From assembly GCA_009746045.1 (NCBI GenBank), contig RPFO01000240.1, positions 381,501 to 445,500 of the forward strand: DNA of 64,000 bases, in the 5' to 3' direction. The notes under the pieces are model-generated. The model made no database searches. It saw nothing but the letters and a program-made list of their open reading frames with translations, and was not told the origin of the DNA. Source of the stretch: Mesostigma viride. Lineage: Eukaryota > Streptophyta > Mesostigmatophyceae > Mesostigmatales > Mesostigmataceae. A program made the translations under genes and the position numbers. Shown here piece after piece: positions 21,028-34,223 of this stretch. How positions within the stretch are numbered: position 1 is the stretch's first letter; each line of letters begins with the position of its first letter.

Positions 21028-24000
21028 GCTGGCAACGATCATGTCATCAACATGTACAAACACAAAGCCCCTGGCACTGGGATAAAGGTAAAGACATGTG
21101 TCTGTAGCGCTAGGCACTGCACCATCCGACACGAGATGAGAACGGAAGGTGCGATGCCAATTGCGCGGAGCCTGACGTGTGCCATACAGGCTGCGATGAA
21201 GCTTCCATACAAGAAGCTCGCCAGAGGCGTCATACTCCTCATAGCCCAGGGGTGGACGTACATAGACATCCTCCTCTAAAGGAGCATACAAGAACGCAGT
21301 GCGGACGTCTAATTGATGCAGAGTATAGCCATGCGTGACTGCAAAAGCAAGAGCCAAACGCACTGTGGAGGAACGAACAGTGGGGCTAAAGATGTCCTGA
21401 AAATCAACACCCTCACGCTGGGCATAGCCCTTGCATACAAAACGTGCTTTCTCACGTCCATCCGACTTACGTGCATACACCCAACGGGAAGGAAGGGCCG
21501 AAGTGCCACGAGGAAGAGATGACCTACTCACCAAAGAAAAAACCTTGTGAGAACGAATAGAAGCCATCTCGCTATCCATGGCGGACTGCCACGCAGGAAG
21601 AGAACGAGCTTGTTGCCAAGACTTAGGGACGTCCAGGTCGACACTAGTGGCATATACATCCTCGACCACATCACGAATAGCAGCGTAATTTGGGCAAAAA
21701 CGGGCCCACTTAGGAGAAGCAAGACGTTGAGAAGAGGAGGTCCAACCATAGGCGCCATATGTGTCACTAGAGGGACAGTAGCCATCGCCAACATTTTCCT
21801 CAATCGTTGCAGCAGCTATCACCGAATCCGCCCCTGCCTGGTTGCTGGGCGCTGAAGATGAAGGTCGCTGCAGTGCGTGGATGGCTTGCTGCAAAGCCGT
21901 TGCACTCGAAATTTGAGGCGCAGGCGCAGGCGAGGGCGCAGGAATTCCTTGCGCAACTTGGTTGCCGGCGTCTGGCACCGCATCAGAAATTTCAGAGTCA
22001 GGAGCAGCACCCGGACCAGGATGCTCAGCGTTGCCACTGCCGTCTGCACCGGTGACAGTGCCCAGCTGTTGGCGAGCCTTGGCCCTGGTGACCGGACCAT
22101 CAGGTACCGAGTCAGGCACAGCAGTGACAGGCGGCAGCACTGCATGCTCAGTGGGTGCAGGCAAAGGTACCAGCGCCACGCCAGATTCCGAGGCAGACTC
22201 AGGTGCCGGCAGCTGGAAGTTGACATCTGGACTCGCGACGTGCAGGGGAGCAGAATTTGCTCGCCAAGTCTCATCGAATGACACATGGAGCCTGCGAATA
22301 ACGTCACGTGAGCCTGGGCGGAGAATCAGGTAAGCAGGCGACTCCAAGTCATAGCCCACAAAGATTCCAGCCTGGGCTTTGTCCTCCAGCTTGCCACGTG
22401 GCCCTTCTACACGAAAGTAGGCAGGGCAGCCGAAAATGCGCAAGTGCGACAGGTCGGCATCAACGCCTTGAAAAAGGCGATGAGGGCTAGCAGAGTCTGC
22501 ATTGGCCTCGCATGGCAGCCGATTGAGCAGGTAGACAGCACACGCAAAAGCTAGGGCCCAGAAAGTCTTGGGCAGGGTAGCATAATGCAGCATGCACAGT
22601 GTCATTCCCATCGCCAAACCCCACATGCGTTCCGCAACTCCGTTTTGCTGCGGACAGTAGGGGCTGGAAAATTCTTGGTGAACTCGATGGCGAGCACAGA
22701 GGGAGCGGAAGTCCTCGAAAAGAAATACTGCGTCATTGTCGGTCCTTAGAAGCACAGAACCGTCGTAGTAGGGCCTGATATCCCTTGACAGCAGTCGGTC
22801 GAAGTGCAGTGGCACCTCACTCTTCTGGCGCATAGGAAAAGACCAACGCCACCTTGTAGCGTCGTCAGTGATGCCCAGAATGTACTGGGAACCGCCCAGT
22901 GATGGCTGCATCGGCCCCATGATGTCCCCATGCAGCTTGGCACGAGGCACGGTCGAGCGTGGTTGCCCAGCAGCGAAGGAGCGTCGCCTAATCATGCCAG
23001 CAGGGCACGACGGGCAGCCTGGCGCACCTGGAGCCCGCATGGTAATGTTCGATGCAGGTATGGCCGCCAGCTTGCGAATGCGCTCAGCACCTGCATGTCC
23101 AAGTCGCCAGTGCCACAATAGTGCAGCAGGGTTGTCTGTGGTGTGGTGGGCAGCAGGGGTTGTCACAGTCTGTGATTCTTGCAAACCGTCGACGTTGTTC
23201 TGCACCTTGATAGGTACCTTGCTGCCTGCAAAGCATGCCACGCCCTGCAGTAGGTTCACCTCGTGTCCCTGCTGTTGCAGCTGGGCCACGGAAAGAAGCC
23301 TTGCACCCAGAGAGGGCACGTGCAGAGCATGAGGCAGATGCACCACCTTGTTGGCGACTCGTAGCTTGAGCGTCCCCGTCCCCACAGCCTTCAGCCGGCC
23401 TCCGGAGCCCTGGATTGCCAGGTTGGTTGGCTGAACCTTGATAAAGTCAGCCTCCTCAGGGCTCATGTGGCTGGATGCAGCAGAGTCCAGAATCCAGAAA
23501 GGTACGCCCGGCACTAGGCGCGTAGTTGCAAACGCGTAGTCCACGGGAAGCTCAGGAGCCTCCACCGTGCTGTTCGCTGTCGCAGCCTGCTTCTTCTTCT
23601 GGTTCTTGCGCTTTGGCCTCTGCTGGCCCTTCTTCCTGCTGAGATGTGGGTACTTGGTATAGCACGTCTCCTCCACATGTCCTTCCTTTCCGCAGAATGT
23701 GCAAGTCGGCCTCCCCGGCTTGGTTGGTTGGCCTGTGCTGTATGCTTGGCCTTGGGCAGCTGCTGGCTCAGGCTTGACCGTGGTGGTGGAGCGCGTCCCC
23801 ACAAGCAGGTCATCTGCTTCAAGCATGGCCTTCTTCACCTCCAGCAGCGACATGTCCTCATCGAACCTGGTTGAAACGAGGGCAGGCCTGTACGCATCAG
23901 GTAAACCACCTTTCAGCGCAGCGGCAAAATCATTGTCTGCCAACACCCCCCCCACATCCCTGTGCTCACTCCGGAAGCAGTTCTGAAGCGGTAAGATAGT

Positions 24001-24418
24001 CCATCATGGACTGGTTGGGCTGCTTGGTCAGCCTCATTAGGGATGTCCTCAGGTCGTGCTTGTTGCTCTTGGTCAGTTTAGGCTGCTCAAACACCTCCAC
24101 CAACTTAGCAAAAAGCAAACTGCCCTTTCTCTCACCAATGGTCTTTGCAATCTGGGCTGCTCTGCCAGTGAGGCACGCCAGCAAGGCTGTGTAAACAACC
24201 TTCTCTTGCTTGGGTGTAGCCTCCTCAGGCTTGGTAATGACCCCCTCCAGATCATAGGCCTCCAGGTGGGCTTGGAAAAGCTCCTTGGTCTCTCCCCATT
24301 TTGGCAGGGAAGAACCATCAAATTTGGGAATTGCCTTGGAACATGCTGGAATAAAAGAGAGGTACTTGTTTTCCAAAGCAGCAGCAGCAGCAGCCATGTT
24401 GTCAAAGAGAAGCCTCAC
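21028..24418 (-). pseudogene. Copia element gag-pol, N-terminal part up to RT HVDD
   Basis: Gag (24418-23966) is of the UBN2/copia type (KFDGSSLPKWGETKELFQAH, LKQPNQSMMDYL-like end). A frame break near 23960, at a run of C, joins it to 977 codons (23955-21022): gag end, zinc knuckle CTFCGKEGHVEETC (85-98), protease FWILDSAASSHM with D157, gag-pre-integrase LLWHWRLGHAGAERI, integrase core (LHGDIMGPM, LLRTDNDAVF, PQQNGVAERMWG), the integrase C-terminal part, and RT (LHQLDVRTAFLYAPL, FVFVHVDDMIVAS). The order PR-IN-RT is canonical. The frame is cut by element II at 21027. The ORF on this side ends inside the LTR by read-through. Confidence 0.9.
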
Positions 24419-24419
24419 T

Positions 24420-24431
24420 CCTCCGATACCA
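24420..24431 (-). promoter_or_regulatory. Primer binding site of the copia element
   Basis: The minus strand reads TGGTATCGGAG directly after the 5' LTR end AAACAAAACA. It differs at one position from TGGTATCAGAG, the common plant copia site complementary to initiator tRNA-Met. Confidence 0.8.
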
Positions 24432-24725
24432 TGTTTTGTTTTATGATCCTTCCTTGCAGATCACAGGTCAAGATCAAGGCTGAGGAAGTGAGAGACTGAG
24501 AGACAAAATGTTCACGCAGAAAACTGGCAGCTTGAGATGCCCTTGCTGCCTTTGTTCATTTCATTATATAGGCAATTAGGTGGCAAAGGTAGAACTGCCA
24601 CATGTCAAGCAAGGGTTGCAACACTTCTAGATTCCTAGAATATTTGTTGTGTGATTGCCAGATGGCATTTGCTGAAATACAACATAAGGAATGATTGCCA
24701 TCTGTCAACATGCAAATAACCATCA

Positions 24726-25817
24726 CAGTGCTTCTAGTAACGGGACGTATACGTCAGCCGCTGACGCGTCAGTGTCTGACGCGTCCGACTTTTTCGTCCG
24801 CACGTCAGACAGCTGACGCGTAAATTTTGGCTCTGCGTCAGTCGACTGACGCATAAAATTTGTCTGCACGTCAGTCGTCTGACGCGTAAATTCAGGCAGC
24901 ACGTCACTGACGTCAGTACTTATGGGCACCGAGTCAGTATGCGTCTGGCAGGGTCAATATATAGTGGGTACCTACTAATGTACTGAAGTCCACTGAAGTG
25001 CTAACTTCGTACTGGATATCTACGAATTCAAGTTCACCAGTTCAGGTCTGTTCGTTGATATGCTTCAAGATTCTAGGCCGTTATCAATGTGCCCATGCCA
25101 GACCCGCCGGCCCTTAGCCTGCTTGGCGGCGAGAGTGACATGAGTTCTAGACGAATGTAAAGTTGTAACCCAGGACGACTGGCAATGGTCGATGTCTCGA
25201 TAATGGCAAAGGTTTTAGGAATATGATTGATGAGCTGATTGATGAAGCGTTGCGAGGTTGCCTGATTTACATATTGCTTTGAATCGAATTCCAGGTGTGT
25301 TTGTTAACGCTGTAGATTTGTTTGCATAAGAAAGAATTCTGTCCATTACTAGATGCGTAGGGAAATTTCGGGCCGGGCCAGTAATATTGTATAAACATTT
25401 AACAACGAGAATGGTTTAGTCCGATAGTCAACTAGCAAAGTTAGCGACCTGGGGGTTGGAAGTTTTTGGGTGAAGGGGTGGCGCCGGATGGAATACTGGG
25501 AAAAATTAAATCTGGGGGGATCGCAGCTTTTTTAAGGCCGAAACAGGCGGCCGACACGGCCAAAGCGCCTGCGCCTGGTCCGCGTGCCATTGTTGGCGTA
25601 GGCCAGGCAGCCGACGCGCTGAACCGCAGCAAGAGGAAAAGGGGGAATGATAGCAATGCAGCCAGCAGTGCAGCAGCAGCATCGGCTCAGTCCGGCAATT
25701 CTGAAGAGCCCCCAGGCTGACGCGCCGCCAACGGCGGCAAGTCAGCCGTCTGACGCGCCGCCAACGGCGGCAAGTCAGCCAGGCTGACGCGGACAAAAAC
25801 CCTTACTAGAAGCACTG
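24726..25817 (+). mobile_element. Non-autonomous hAT transposon (1092 bp)
   Basis: Terminal inverted repeats are CAGTGCTTCTAGTAA (15 bp, perfect), and the 8-bp target duplication AACCATCA stands at 24718-24725 and 25818-25825, the hAT signature. Both ends are packed with CTGACGCG/CGTCAG words (about ten in 24750-24930, several in 25715-25795), as expected for transposase binding sites. A TATA-like tatatagtggg lies at 24958. Only an 84-codon ORF is inside, so no functional transposase is encoded. Confidence 0.95.
25466..25720 (+). CDS. Short ORF inside the hAT element (possible transposase remnant)
   Basis: 84 codons: GKIKSGGIAAFLRPKQAAD, then an Ala-rich, basic stretch (NRSKRKRGNDSNAASS). 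It starts about 500 bp after a TATA-like box near the left end, where the first exon of a hAT transposase would be. No BED finger or catalytic motif is seen. It may be the retained N-terminus, including a nuclear-localisation-like RSKRKR, or chance. Confidence 0.3.
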   Translation: MGEGVAPDGILGKIKSGGIAAFLRPKQAADTAKAPAPGPRAIVGVGQAADALNRSKRKRGNDSNAASSAAAASAQSGNSEEPPG

Positions 25818-26226
25818 AACCATCATATGGAACTGCCATCTGTCAATAAACTAAGCAATGTGTTCTAGGCATTCGCCACATGTCCATGGAATAAAGTATC
25901 TAGAATCCTTGTCAGGAATCAAGAAACACTGACGTAAGATCTGACATGACAGTAGTCACTGTACCATGAATCTACCTCATGAACTAGCAACATGTTCAGG
26001 CCAGTTGGCATGCCAGTTGTCAGCACAATTGTCACGTGATATGCTGACACACTAGTCTACTTGGCAAGACCATAGTGCATATAACTTTGGAAGGCCGTAT
26101 CTCAGCCATTCGTAGTCCAAATCGAGTAGGAAAAAGTGCTACAAGTCCAGCTATTAAATCTCTATCAAGCTGACTATATACAAGCACAATGTGGGCAGGG
26201 CAGGTGGATACAATAATATCCAGACA

Positions 26227-26231
26227 ATACC
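26227..26231. other. Target-site duplication ATACC (right) of the copia element
   Basis: Partner of 11390-11394. Confidence 0.9.
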
Positions 26232-27960
<1,729 letters not shown>

Positions 27961-28580
27961 TAGATGAACGCGGATCAGTGAGTTTCTGGTCTTCCCAAGA
28001 TGTGATTAATGGAGCCATGGTCTCAACCAGCGGCTTTTAACCCTTACCACAGTTGCCTCACTACCCTGTGGTCACTAGCCTGAGGCGGCAGCACCCACGG
28101 ACGGTGTTGGGAAAAGACGCTTGGCCACTGCTATGTCCGAGCCTTTCTAGGTTTCACCATTGCTGCCAGGCCTTGCACGCCTTGGCAGGTCCGCCACTGT
28201 CAGTTTCCTTGGTTGCATCAATCCAGGACGCCTGTCCTTCCATGAATGACAGTAACGCTCTGGATTTATCCGTCATGACAAGTACCCGTCCATCCCAGGC
28301 CTGCAGGACTGCCAGTCCTGAAGTCCTGTGACATTCTTGGTAAGTTAGATATATATTAAAAAAATATAATTACTTACAGCAGAGTGAAATCACTCAAACC
28401 AAAGCAAACGCCCAGCTATAAACCTATGTACAGAGCCATGTCAAAGCTCTATACTACGATAAGACCAATGGAAACGCCTAACGGGAGGAACCTAATAGCC
28501 CTGCTGCACCGCAAAATCAGCCCGCGTACGGCGGAGCATGATGTCAGCCATGGCCCGAGTCAGCGCCACCGACAAGCGCT
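27961..28580. other. Unassigned stretch upstream of element III gag
   Basis: No convincing gene is present. The piece at 27975-28040 (gtgagtttctggtcttccca...ggagccatgg) resembles the 3' UTR of elements II and V (gtgagttcctggtcttccca near 42770), and ggtgttgggaaaagacgct near 28100 resembles the LTR word cggcgttggaaagg. It may be a decayed 3' UTR/LTR of a relative. 28340-28580 is unique. Confidence 0.35.
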
Positions 28581-29571
28581 TGTCGCGTCCGTGATCTATC
28601 ACGTCCGCAATTCAGATTTTCGCGTAATTCTGACGTCCGCAGCCTTGTGCGGGTTGCTATACCGCGGCTCGGTACTGACGCCGCAGATCTCAGTTGTACT
28701 CACGCGCCAAGCCCGCTGAATTTGCTGACGGAACTTTTGGGCGGACCTGAATTTCACTGACATTCGTCACAAGGGCAGTTTGCCGAATGCTGGTGCACAG
28801 CAAGCCGGCGAGGCACTGAGCAGATGTGCAATTTCAGGATTTCAACGTGGGACACCAGACACAAATGCAAGGAAGCCCCAGGCGGTGCCTGGCATAGCCG
28901 ATAGATTTGCCCTTGTATATTTGTGCTCGCTTGACAGATAAAGCTTGAAGTTTATGTAGCTTGTCGGAAATTAGACAATGTTATGATTGGCTGATGTCTA
29001 AAGTGGCGCTAGTGGCGCCAGCCGCCAGGCTTGAGCTTTGAGCAGTATAGAAGGATGAGCAACGAACCATGGTGGTCGTTGTTCGTCCGTTTCTCTCCCT
29101 CACAACTGGTTTGTTGTCTTCATGGGGTGAAATAGTTCGAGCAGCCCGGAGCAGCCCCCGTGAGTGGTTGCATGCAGTCAGTTGCCATGAGGATGGACTG
29201 ACGGATATGACAATGTATTGGTTTTGTTAAGAATGTGTGTAAGACTGAGAACGAGACAAGGGACAGGGCCTTCGGGCACCCTGGTCGTCGTTGGCAAGAA
29301 TGCCAGTAGGAACTAGGTCGGGAACACACGCGCATTGCCGCCACAAGGGGCCTGCAGTGGCGTCAACCAAGGGACCTCACAGCTGCTCTTATAACTACAA
29401 CATTACAACTCGACACTCTTTGTAATTCGTCATGTATCTCATTGGAATTGCAAGGTCTTTTGGTTGCTTTGATGATAAAGCATGGTCTCAAGAATCGGCT
29501 GGTTGGGCCGGATTGCCTGTCATGAAGGTGGCGGTGCCGTTAAAGGACCGCACCTTTCATTCTCATTTTAA
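28581..29571. repeat. 0.99-kb direct repeat, copy L1
   Basis: It matches 30084-31070 over its whole length, except four extra bases near 28956 (agtttatgtagcttg against agtttagcttg). The sequence has no long credible ORF. On the minus strand it lies at the 3' side of the LINE, so it may be the LINE 3' UTR, present twice because of a second, 5'-truncated copy. Confidence 0.9.
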
Positions 29572-29986
29572 ACGGACGAACAACGCTTGGTGGGTTCAGT
29601 CCGGCCAGCCTGGGGTTCCTTCTGCTTCACCCAGGGAAGCACAAGGAAGAGGTTATTGCTTAGCCTTCAAAAGCATCTGAAGAGGTTAGGCTTTTCCCTG
29701 TAAAAAGCCATTGAAGGGGTTATTGCTTAGCCTTCAAAAGCATCTGAAGAGGTTAGGCTTTTTCCTGTAAAAAGCCATTGAAGGGGTTATTGCTAAGCCT
29801 TTAAAAGCATGCATGTTAAGGTTGTTGCTGATCCTGGAAAAGCATCTTTGAGCAGCTGGATTTTTTTTATTTTTTTTTTTGCTGCTGCCTGGCATGACGC
29901 CCTCTTTGGGCTTCCTTCTTTTGTGTGAAATGCCTTTCTTTCACTTTTTGCTCTCACGTTGTTGTGAGCTAAATAGTGGGGGGGGA
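29572..29986 (-). other. LINE 3' tail segment with a 67-bp tandem repeat
   Basis: The minus frame continues the LINE C-terminus from the 95-bp duplicated piece (CEICHLPPHYLAHNNVRAKS...). The part at 29651-29810 is a 67-bp repeat (ggttattgcttagcc...gccattgaag) in two and a half copies. It is missing between the LINE and L2 in the other copy. Confidence 0.5.
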
Positions 29987-30081
29987 GGTGGCATATCTCA
30001 CACATGATTACTGCTGATAGTGGATGCATTCCAAGTAGCGGTAATGACCAGTCCAGGATGATATGGCACGCAAACGCGACA
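29987..30081. repeat. 95-bp duplicated LINE segment, copy 1
   Basis: It equals 31071-31165. It codes (minus) the LINE residues MHPLSAVIMCEICHL and upstream. Its end forms a 16-bp palindrome CGCGACAGCTGTCGCG with the start of L2. Confidence 0.9.
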
Positions 30082-30083
30082 GC

Positions 30084-31070
30084 TGTCGCGTCCGTGATCT
30101 ATCACGTCCGCAATTCAGATTTTCGCGTAATTCTGACGTCCGCAGCCTTGTGCGGGTTGCTATACCGCGGCTCGGTACTGACGCCGCAGATCTCAGTTGT
30201 ACTCACGCGCCAAGTCCGCTGAATTTGCTGACGGAACTTTTGGGCGGACCTGAATTTCACTGACATTCGTCACAAGGGCAGTTTGCCGAATGCTGGTGCA
30301 CAGCAAGCCGGCGAGGCACTGAGCAGATGTGCAATTTCAGGATTTCAACGTGGGACACCAGACACAAATGCAAGGAAGCCCCAGGCGGTGCCTGGCATAG
30401 CCGATAGATTTGCCCTTGTATATTTGTGCTCGCTTGACAGATAAAGCTTGAAGTTTAGCTTGTCGGAAATTAGACAGTGTTATGATTGGCTGATGTCTAA
30501 AGTGGCGCTAGTGGCGCCAGCCGCCAGGCTTGAGCTTTGAGCAGTATAGAAGGATGAGCAACGAACCATGGTGGTCGTTGTTCGTCCGTTTCTCTCCCTC
30601 ACAACTGGTTTGTTGTCTTCATGGGGTGAAATAGTTCGAGCAGCCCGGAGCAGCCCCCGTGAGTGGTTGCATGCAGTCAGTTGCCATGAGGATGGACTGA
30701 CGGATATGACAATGTATTGGTTTTGTTGAGAATGTGTGTAAGACTGAGAACGAGACAAGGGACAGGGCCTTCGGGCACCCTGGTCGTCGTTGGCAAGAAT
30801 GCCAGTAGGAACTAGGTCGGGAACACACGCGCATTGCCGCCACAAGGGGCCTGCAGTGGCGTCAACCAAGGGACCTCACAGCTGCTCTTATAACTACAAC
30901 ATTACAACTCGACACTCTTTGTAATTCGTCATGTATCTCATTGGAATTGCAAGGTCTTTTGGTTGCTTTGATGATAAAGCATGGTCTCAAGAATCGGCTG
31001 GTTGGGCCGGATTGCCTGTCATGAAGGTGGCGGTGCCGTTAAAGGACCGCACCTTTCATTCTCATTTTAA
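30084..31070. repeat. 0.99-kb direct repeat, copy L2
   Basis: Near-identical to L1. It interrupts or ends the LINE ORF at 31071, replacing the last residues with MRMKGAVL. Confidence 0.9.
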
Positions 31071-34000
31071 GGTGGCATATCTCACACATGATTACTGCTG
31101 ATAGTGGATGCATTCCAAGTAGCGGTAATGACCAGTCCAGGATGATATGGCACGCAAACGCGACACGCTGACGCCAATATGACGTCCAGGTCCGCGCCGA
31201 CCATGGGGCCCGCTGGCCCTCCAGGTCCAGCCGGTCCTCCCGGAGCCGGCAACACTCCTTGAAGAAGGCGGAGGTCAGGGGCCCCATGGCCCCAAACTCC
31301 TCCAGGACAAAGGGCACCACACGATGGTGCCCGACGTCGCCGTAGGCCAGGAGCTTGGCCCGCTCCGCCCGGTCCGCCGTGTAACCTGCCGTGAGGGAGG
31401 CCCCAGCCACGTGGCTAAGAGCCAAGGGCCGCGCCACCGAAACGGCAATAAGCAGATGCCGGCCACCCCCCTCAAAGTCCAGCACCACGATGTCAGGCCG
31501 GTGGTTGGGGGAATAGAAGGCAGCGCCATCCGCATCCTCGGACCGGATGTTCGCGTGGGGGAAAACCGACCGAATCATGGCGAGCACCACCGTCAGGAGG
31601 ACAGTGTGCAAATACAAATACCAATTCTGATTCTGTTGGCCCCCCATGCAGGCAAGGTAGTGAGTCCCCGTGGGATCCAGCGGCTGCCCACAGCTACCAC
31701 AAGGCCGCCCGGCCGGAACAAGAGGCTGCGGGGCAAATAGCTGGTGCCGGAGCGCCACCGAGTAGTGGCTGGGAGCCAAGGCGAATGGGGGGGCCATGGG
31801 AAGAGCACGAAGGTACGCCGAGCCCACACTCCGCAAGGAAAGCGAGAACAGCCACGCACGTCCCTGGGCGTTGAGGTCCGCGAAAAGAGCAATCCAATCA
31901 GCCGTGTGCAGAATACCCGCGTAGGTTTTCTGGTGTTTATCGATGACGCGAGCAGGGAATGCGGCGGGAGATTGAACGGAGGCGACCGAGGGAGTGCCGC
32001 GAGGGAGGTGGCGCTGTACCGCCTGAGCGGCACGGACGGGAGAACAGGCCTGCTGGATCTCAGCATAGGCCTCCTGGATGGCGGTGACGAAGGGCAAAGG
32101 GCTGCTGGGGTCCAGGAGGTCAGGCGCTGCCGTTGCCAAAAGGGGCAGGAGCCGGCAGCGTTCCGCCCACGACTGAGCGACGGAGCCCAAAAAGGCTGCT
32201 GGGGCCAGCCGGGCGGCACGAGTCAGACCGCAGCCACCCATCCGTGCAGGCAGGGAGGCAATGCGAATAGCATGTGGCGGGAGGTCGGGGCCCGGGACCA
32301 GCTGCGCCAAGGCCGACTGGATGCGTTCGTCGTGGCCCTCGGCGGCCAGCCGGACCTGAGACGGAAGAGCGCCCCGGAGCCAGTGAACGACGCGAGGGTG
32401 AGCGCAAAACCACAGAAGCAGACCCTTGGTCTGCGAATCATGAAGGCGCGCAATCAAGGGCAGTACCTCAGTGCGTGCCTCGAGGGCGGCCCGCAGAGCA
32501 TCGATGACAAACGCGGGGTCGCCAACCGGAACGCCGAGGACATCCAACCCATGGAGGCGCTCGTCCCGGCCCAAGAGCTGGGGCGGAAAGCCGGAGCAAT
32601 CACCTTGGGGCGAGTACACCGCGCACTTGGCAAGGGTCAACTGGAGGTTGATGTCGGCCACCGCGGTCTGCAGTGCCAGCAGAGCCGCGGTGGTGTCCAG
32701 CACAGGGCCCAGAAGGTAGATATCATCCAAGTAGGCCTGAATAGCGACCGCCGGGTGGGCAGCATGGACCGCTTGGAGGCAACCCTGGAGGGGGGCGGCA
32801 AAGTACAGGGGTCCCAGGGGGTCCCCTTGCTGGGTGCCCGACCGCGACAGCAGGCCGCCGCGAGTGCCGTCCTCCATGATGTGAACCAGTTGGCCGGGCT
32901 GGCCGTAGCACACGGCTGTCCAAGCGTACAAGTCCTCGAAGGACTCCATGACGGCCGCAAACATGCTGGCGCGGGACAGACTGTTGAACGCGTTGTGGCA
33001 GTCGACCTTGACGACAGCGTGGGTGGGGTGGGCCTCGAGGTAGGCCTGCACCGAATGGATGAGGATATCCGCCCCGCCTGGAGTCGTCACCCCCAGCTGG
33101 GCCGCCACCGAGGTCTCACCCGCTGCGAGGGGCGGGCAGAAAAAGGCACGGAGCTCGGGCGCCTTTTGGCGGCAGATCACTTTGCCCACGAGCTTGCGGA
33201 GCACCTCACCGCAGGCGATCGGGCGCACCTTGCCCTCGGGGGGGGCAAGACACCCTTGAGCAGAGCGAGGAGGCGAGCGCCCGCTAACCACTCGCGCGCA
33301 GCGGGAGGAACGCGACCAGCCGCCAGGTCAATGAGGGTGTCAAAGAGAATGTCCTCGCCCCCATGCCCCACCAGGACCTCCAAGTGCTCGTAGCGCCAGC
33401 CCGACGGCCCGGTAGAGGAAGCCCGCGGGACCGCACGCATCACCTCCAGGAAGCAGTCGCGGTCCAGCCGGAGGGGGGCCGGCAGGGGGTCCGGCACGGG
33501 CAGCTGGAATCCGGGCTCCGCAGGGTGAAGAGCCTCCAAGGCCGCCAGGGTAGCCGCATTGGCGGGGGCGAGCTTGGCCATTTCCAAGCGGGTCATGGCC
33601 CGGCTGAGCTGCCCCTCGCGGACGAGGCGGATGACGTCGGCGGCCACCCGCTCGAAGTTGACCTCCCCCGACAGCCGGGCCGTGCGCGGGGGCGGCACGC
33701 CAAACAGCCCCTCCCAGTCCCCCGGCAGAAAGCGTCGGCAACGGGCAATAACCGCACCCTGGAGGCTGCGCACACCACGCCCGAGAGGGGTGAGGAGCAG
33801 GCGGGGGGTCACCATGTGCAGTTTAAAGCCCAGCGGGTCGTCCGGAGCGGCGTGCATGCGCCGGAGAGAAACGATTGCACATTGCGCGAAAAGGCTACGC
33901 GCGCGGTGGGGGAGGTCGGTCAGGGTAGACGTCGGGTTGATGGCGCATGCATCCCAGGGAACCGTGTCAAGCCAACGCCAACTGGCCGAGTAGTCGGGCG

Positions 34001-34202
34001 GCGGGGGCTGGGAGCCGGTGGGAGCCGAGGCGGGAGGGGGGGAGGGGGCCGGGACTGCTGGCCGGTTGAGGGGCCGGTGAGCAACACAGGCGCGCGCGTG
34101 CTGAGCGCGCCCGTGAATGGAGTACACCCGCTGGCAGTGAGCTTCCGGGCACCGGTAACAGCTCATGGCCTGCAGATCCGCCGCGCCGAGATCGGGGTGC
34201 AC
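31039..34202 (-). pseudogene. R2-like non-LTR retrotransposon ORF: zinc finger, RT, RLE endonuclease (one frameshift)
   Basis: The 5' frame (34202-33177, 341 codons) has a C2H2-like finger (CPEAHCQRVYSIHGRAQHAR) and the N-terminal RT region (ARCRRFLPGDWEGLF, SSTGPSGWRYEHLEVL). A frameshift at a G/C run near 33240 leads to 750 codons (33291-31039): RPIACGEVLRKLVGK, motif A VKVDCHNAFNS (D97), motif B SGTQQGDPLGP (151-161), motif C YLDDIYLLG (187-195), thumb, a CCHC knuckle (CGSCGQPLDPTGTHYLAC) and a restriction-like endonuclease segment (HRPDIVVLDF, PD at 599-600, then ERAKLLAYGD). The order finger-RT-CCHC-RLE is that of R2/NeSL-type elements. The aspartate usually found about 13-15 residues after PD seems to be Ala (HLLIAVSVARP). 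The true C-terminus is displaced by repeat L2. It is probably inactive. Confidence 0.88.
31071..31165. repeat. 95-bp duplicated LINE segment, copy 2
   Basis: Partner of 29987-30081, in its original place at the C-terminal end of the LINE ORF. Confidence 0.9.
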
Positions 34203-34223
34203 AGCGCGAAGGTGCGGAGGGCG

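Larger units (their letters stand above)
11395..26226 (-). mobile_element. Canonical Ty1/copia retrotransposon, interrupted by element II and a hAT element
   Basis: LTRs at 11395-12088 and 24432-26226, 5-bp TSD ATACC, primer site TGGTATCGGAG (near-match to the plant-type iMet site) next to the 5' LTR, polypurine tract before the 3' LTR, and gag-PR-IN-RT order all fit copia. The element sits in element III. Removing it makes the element III frame read from SKPTFTSMVPKV into RVSPSEDAHISIQELAL. Element II interrupts its RT just after the HVDD box. It is inactive because of frame breaks, both insertions and loss of RNase H. Confidence 0.95.
24432..26226 (-). repeat. 5' LTR of the copia element, split by a hAT element
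   Basis: The halves 24432-24725 and 25826-26226 align end to end with 11395-12088; the insert is 24726-25817 plus one 8-bp duplication. The LTR without insert is 695 bp. Confidence 0.95.

Noticed and set aside
28581-31070. L1 and L2 as LTRs of one element with a 0.5-kb interior
   Set aside because: The interior consists of LINE 3' sequence continuous with the LINE ORF, and no primer site, polypurine tract or matching flanks are seen.
31744-33393. Plus-strand open frame of 549 codons opposite the LINE
   Set aside because: It is an antisense shadow of the GC-rich RT ORF; the minus frame carries all RT and endonuclease motifs.
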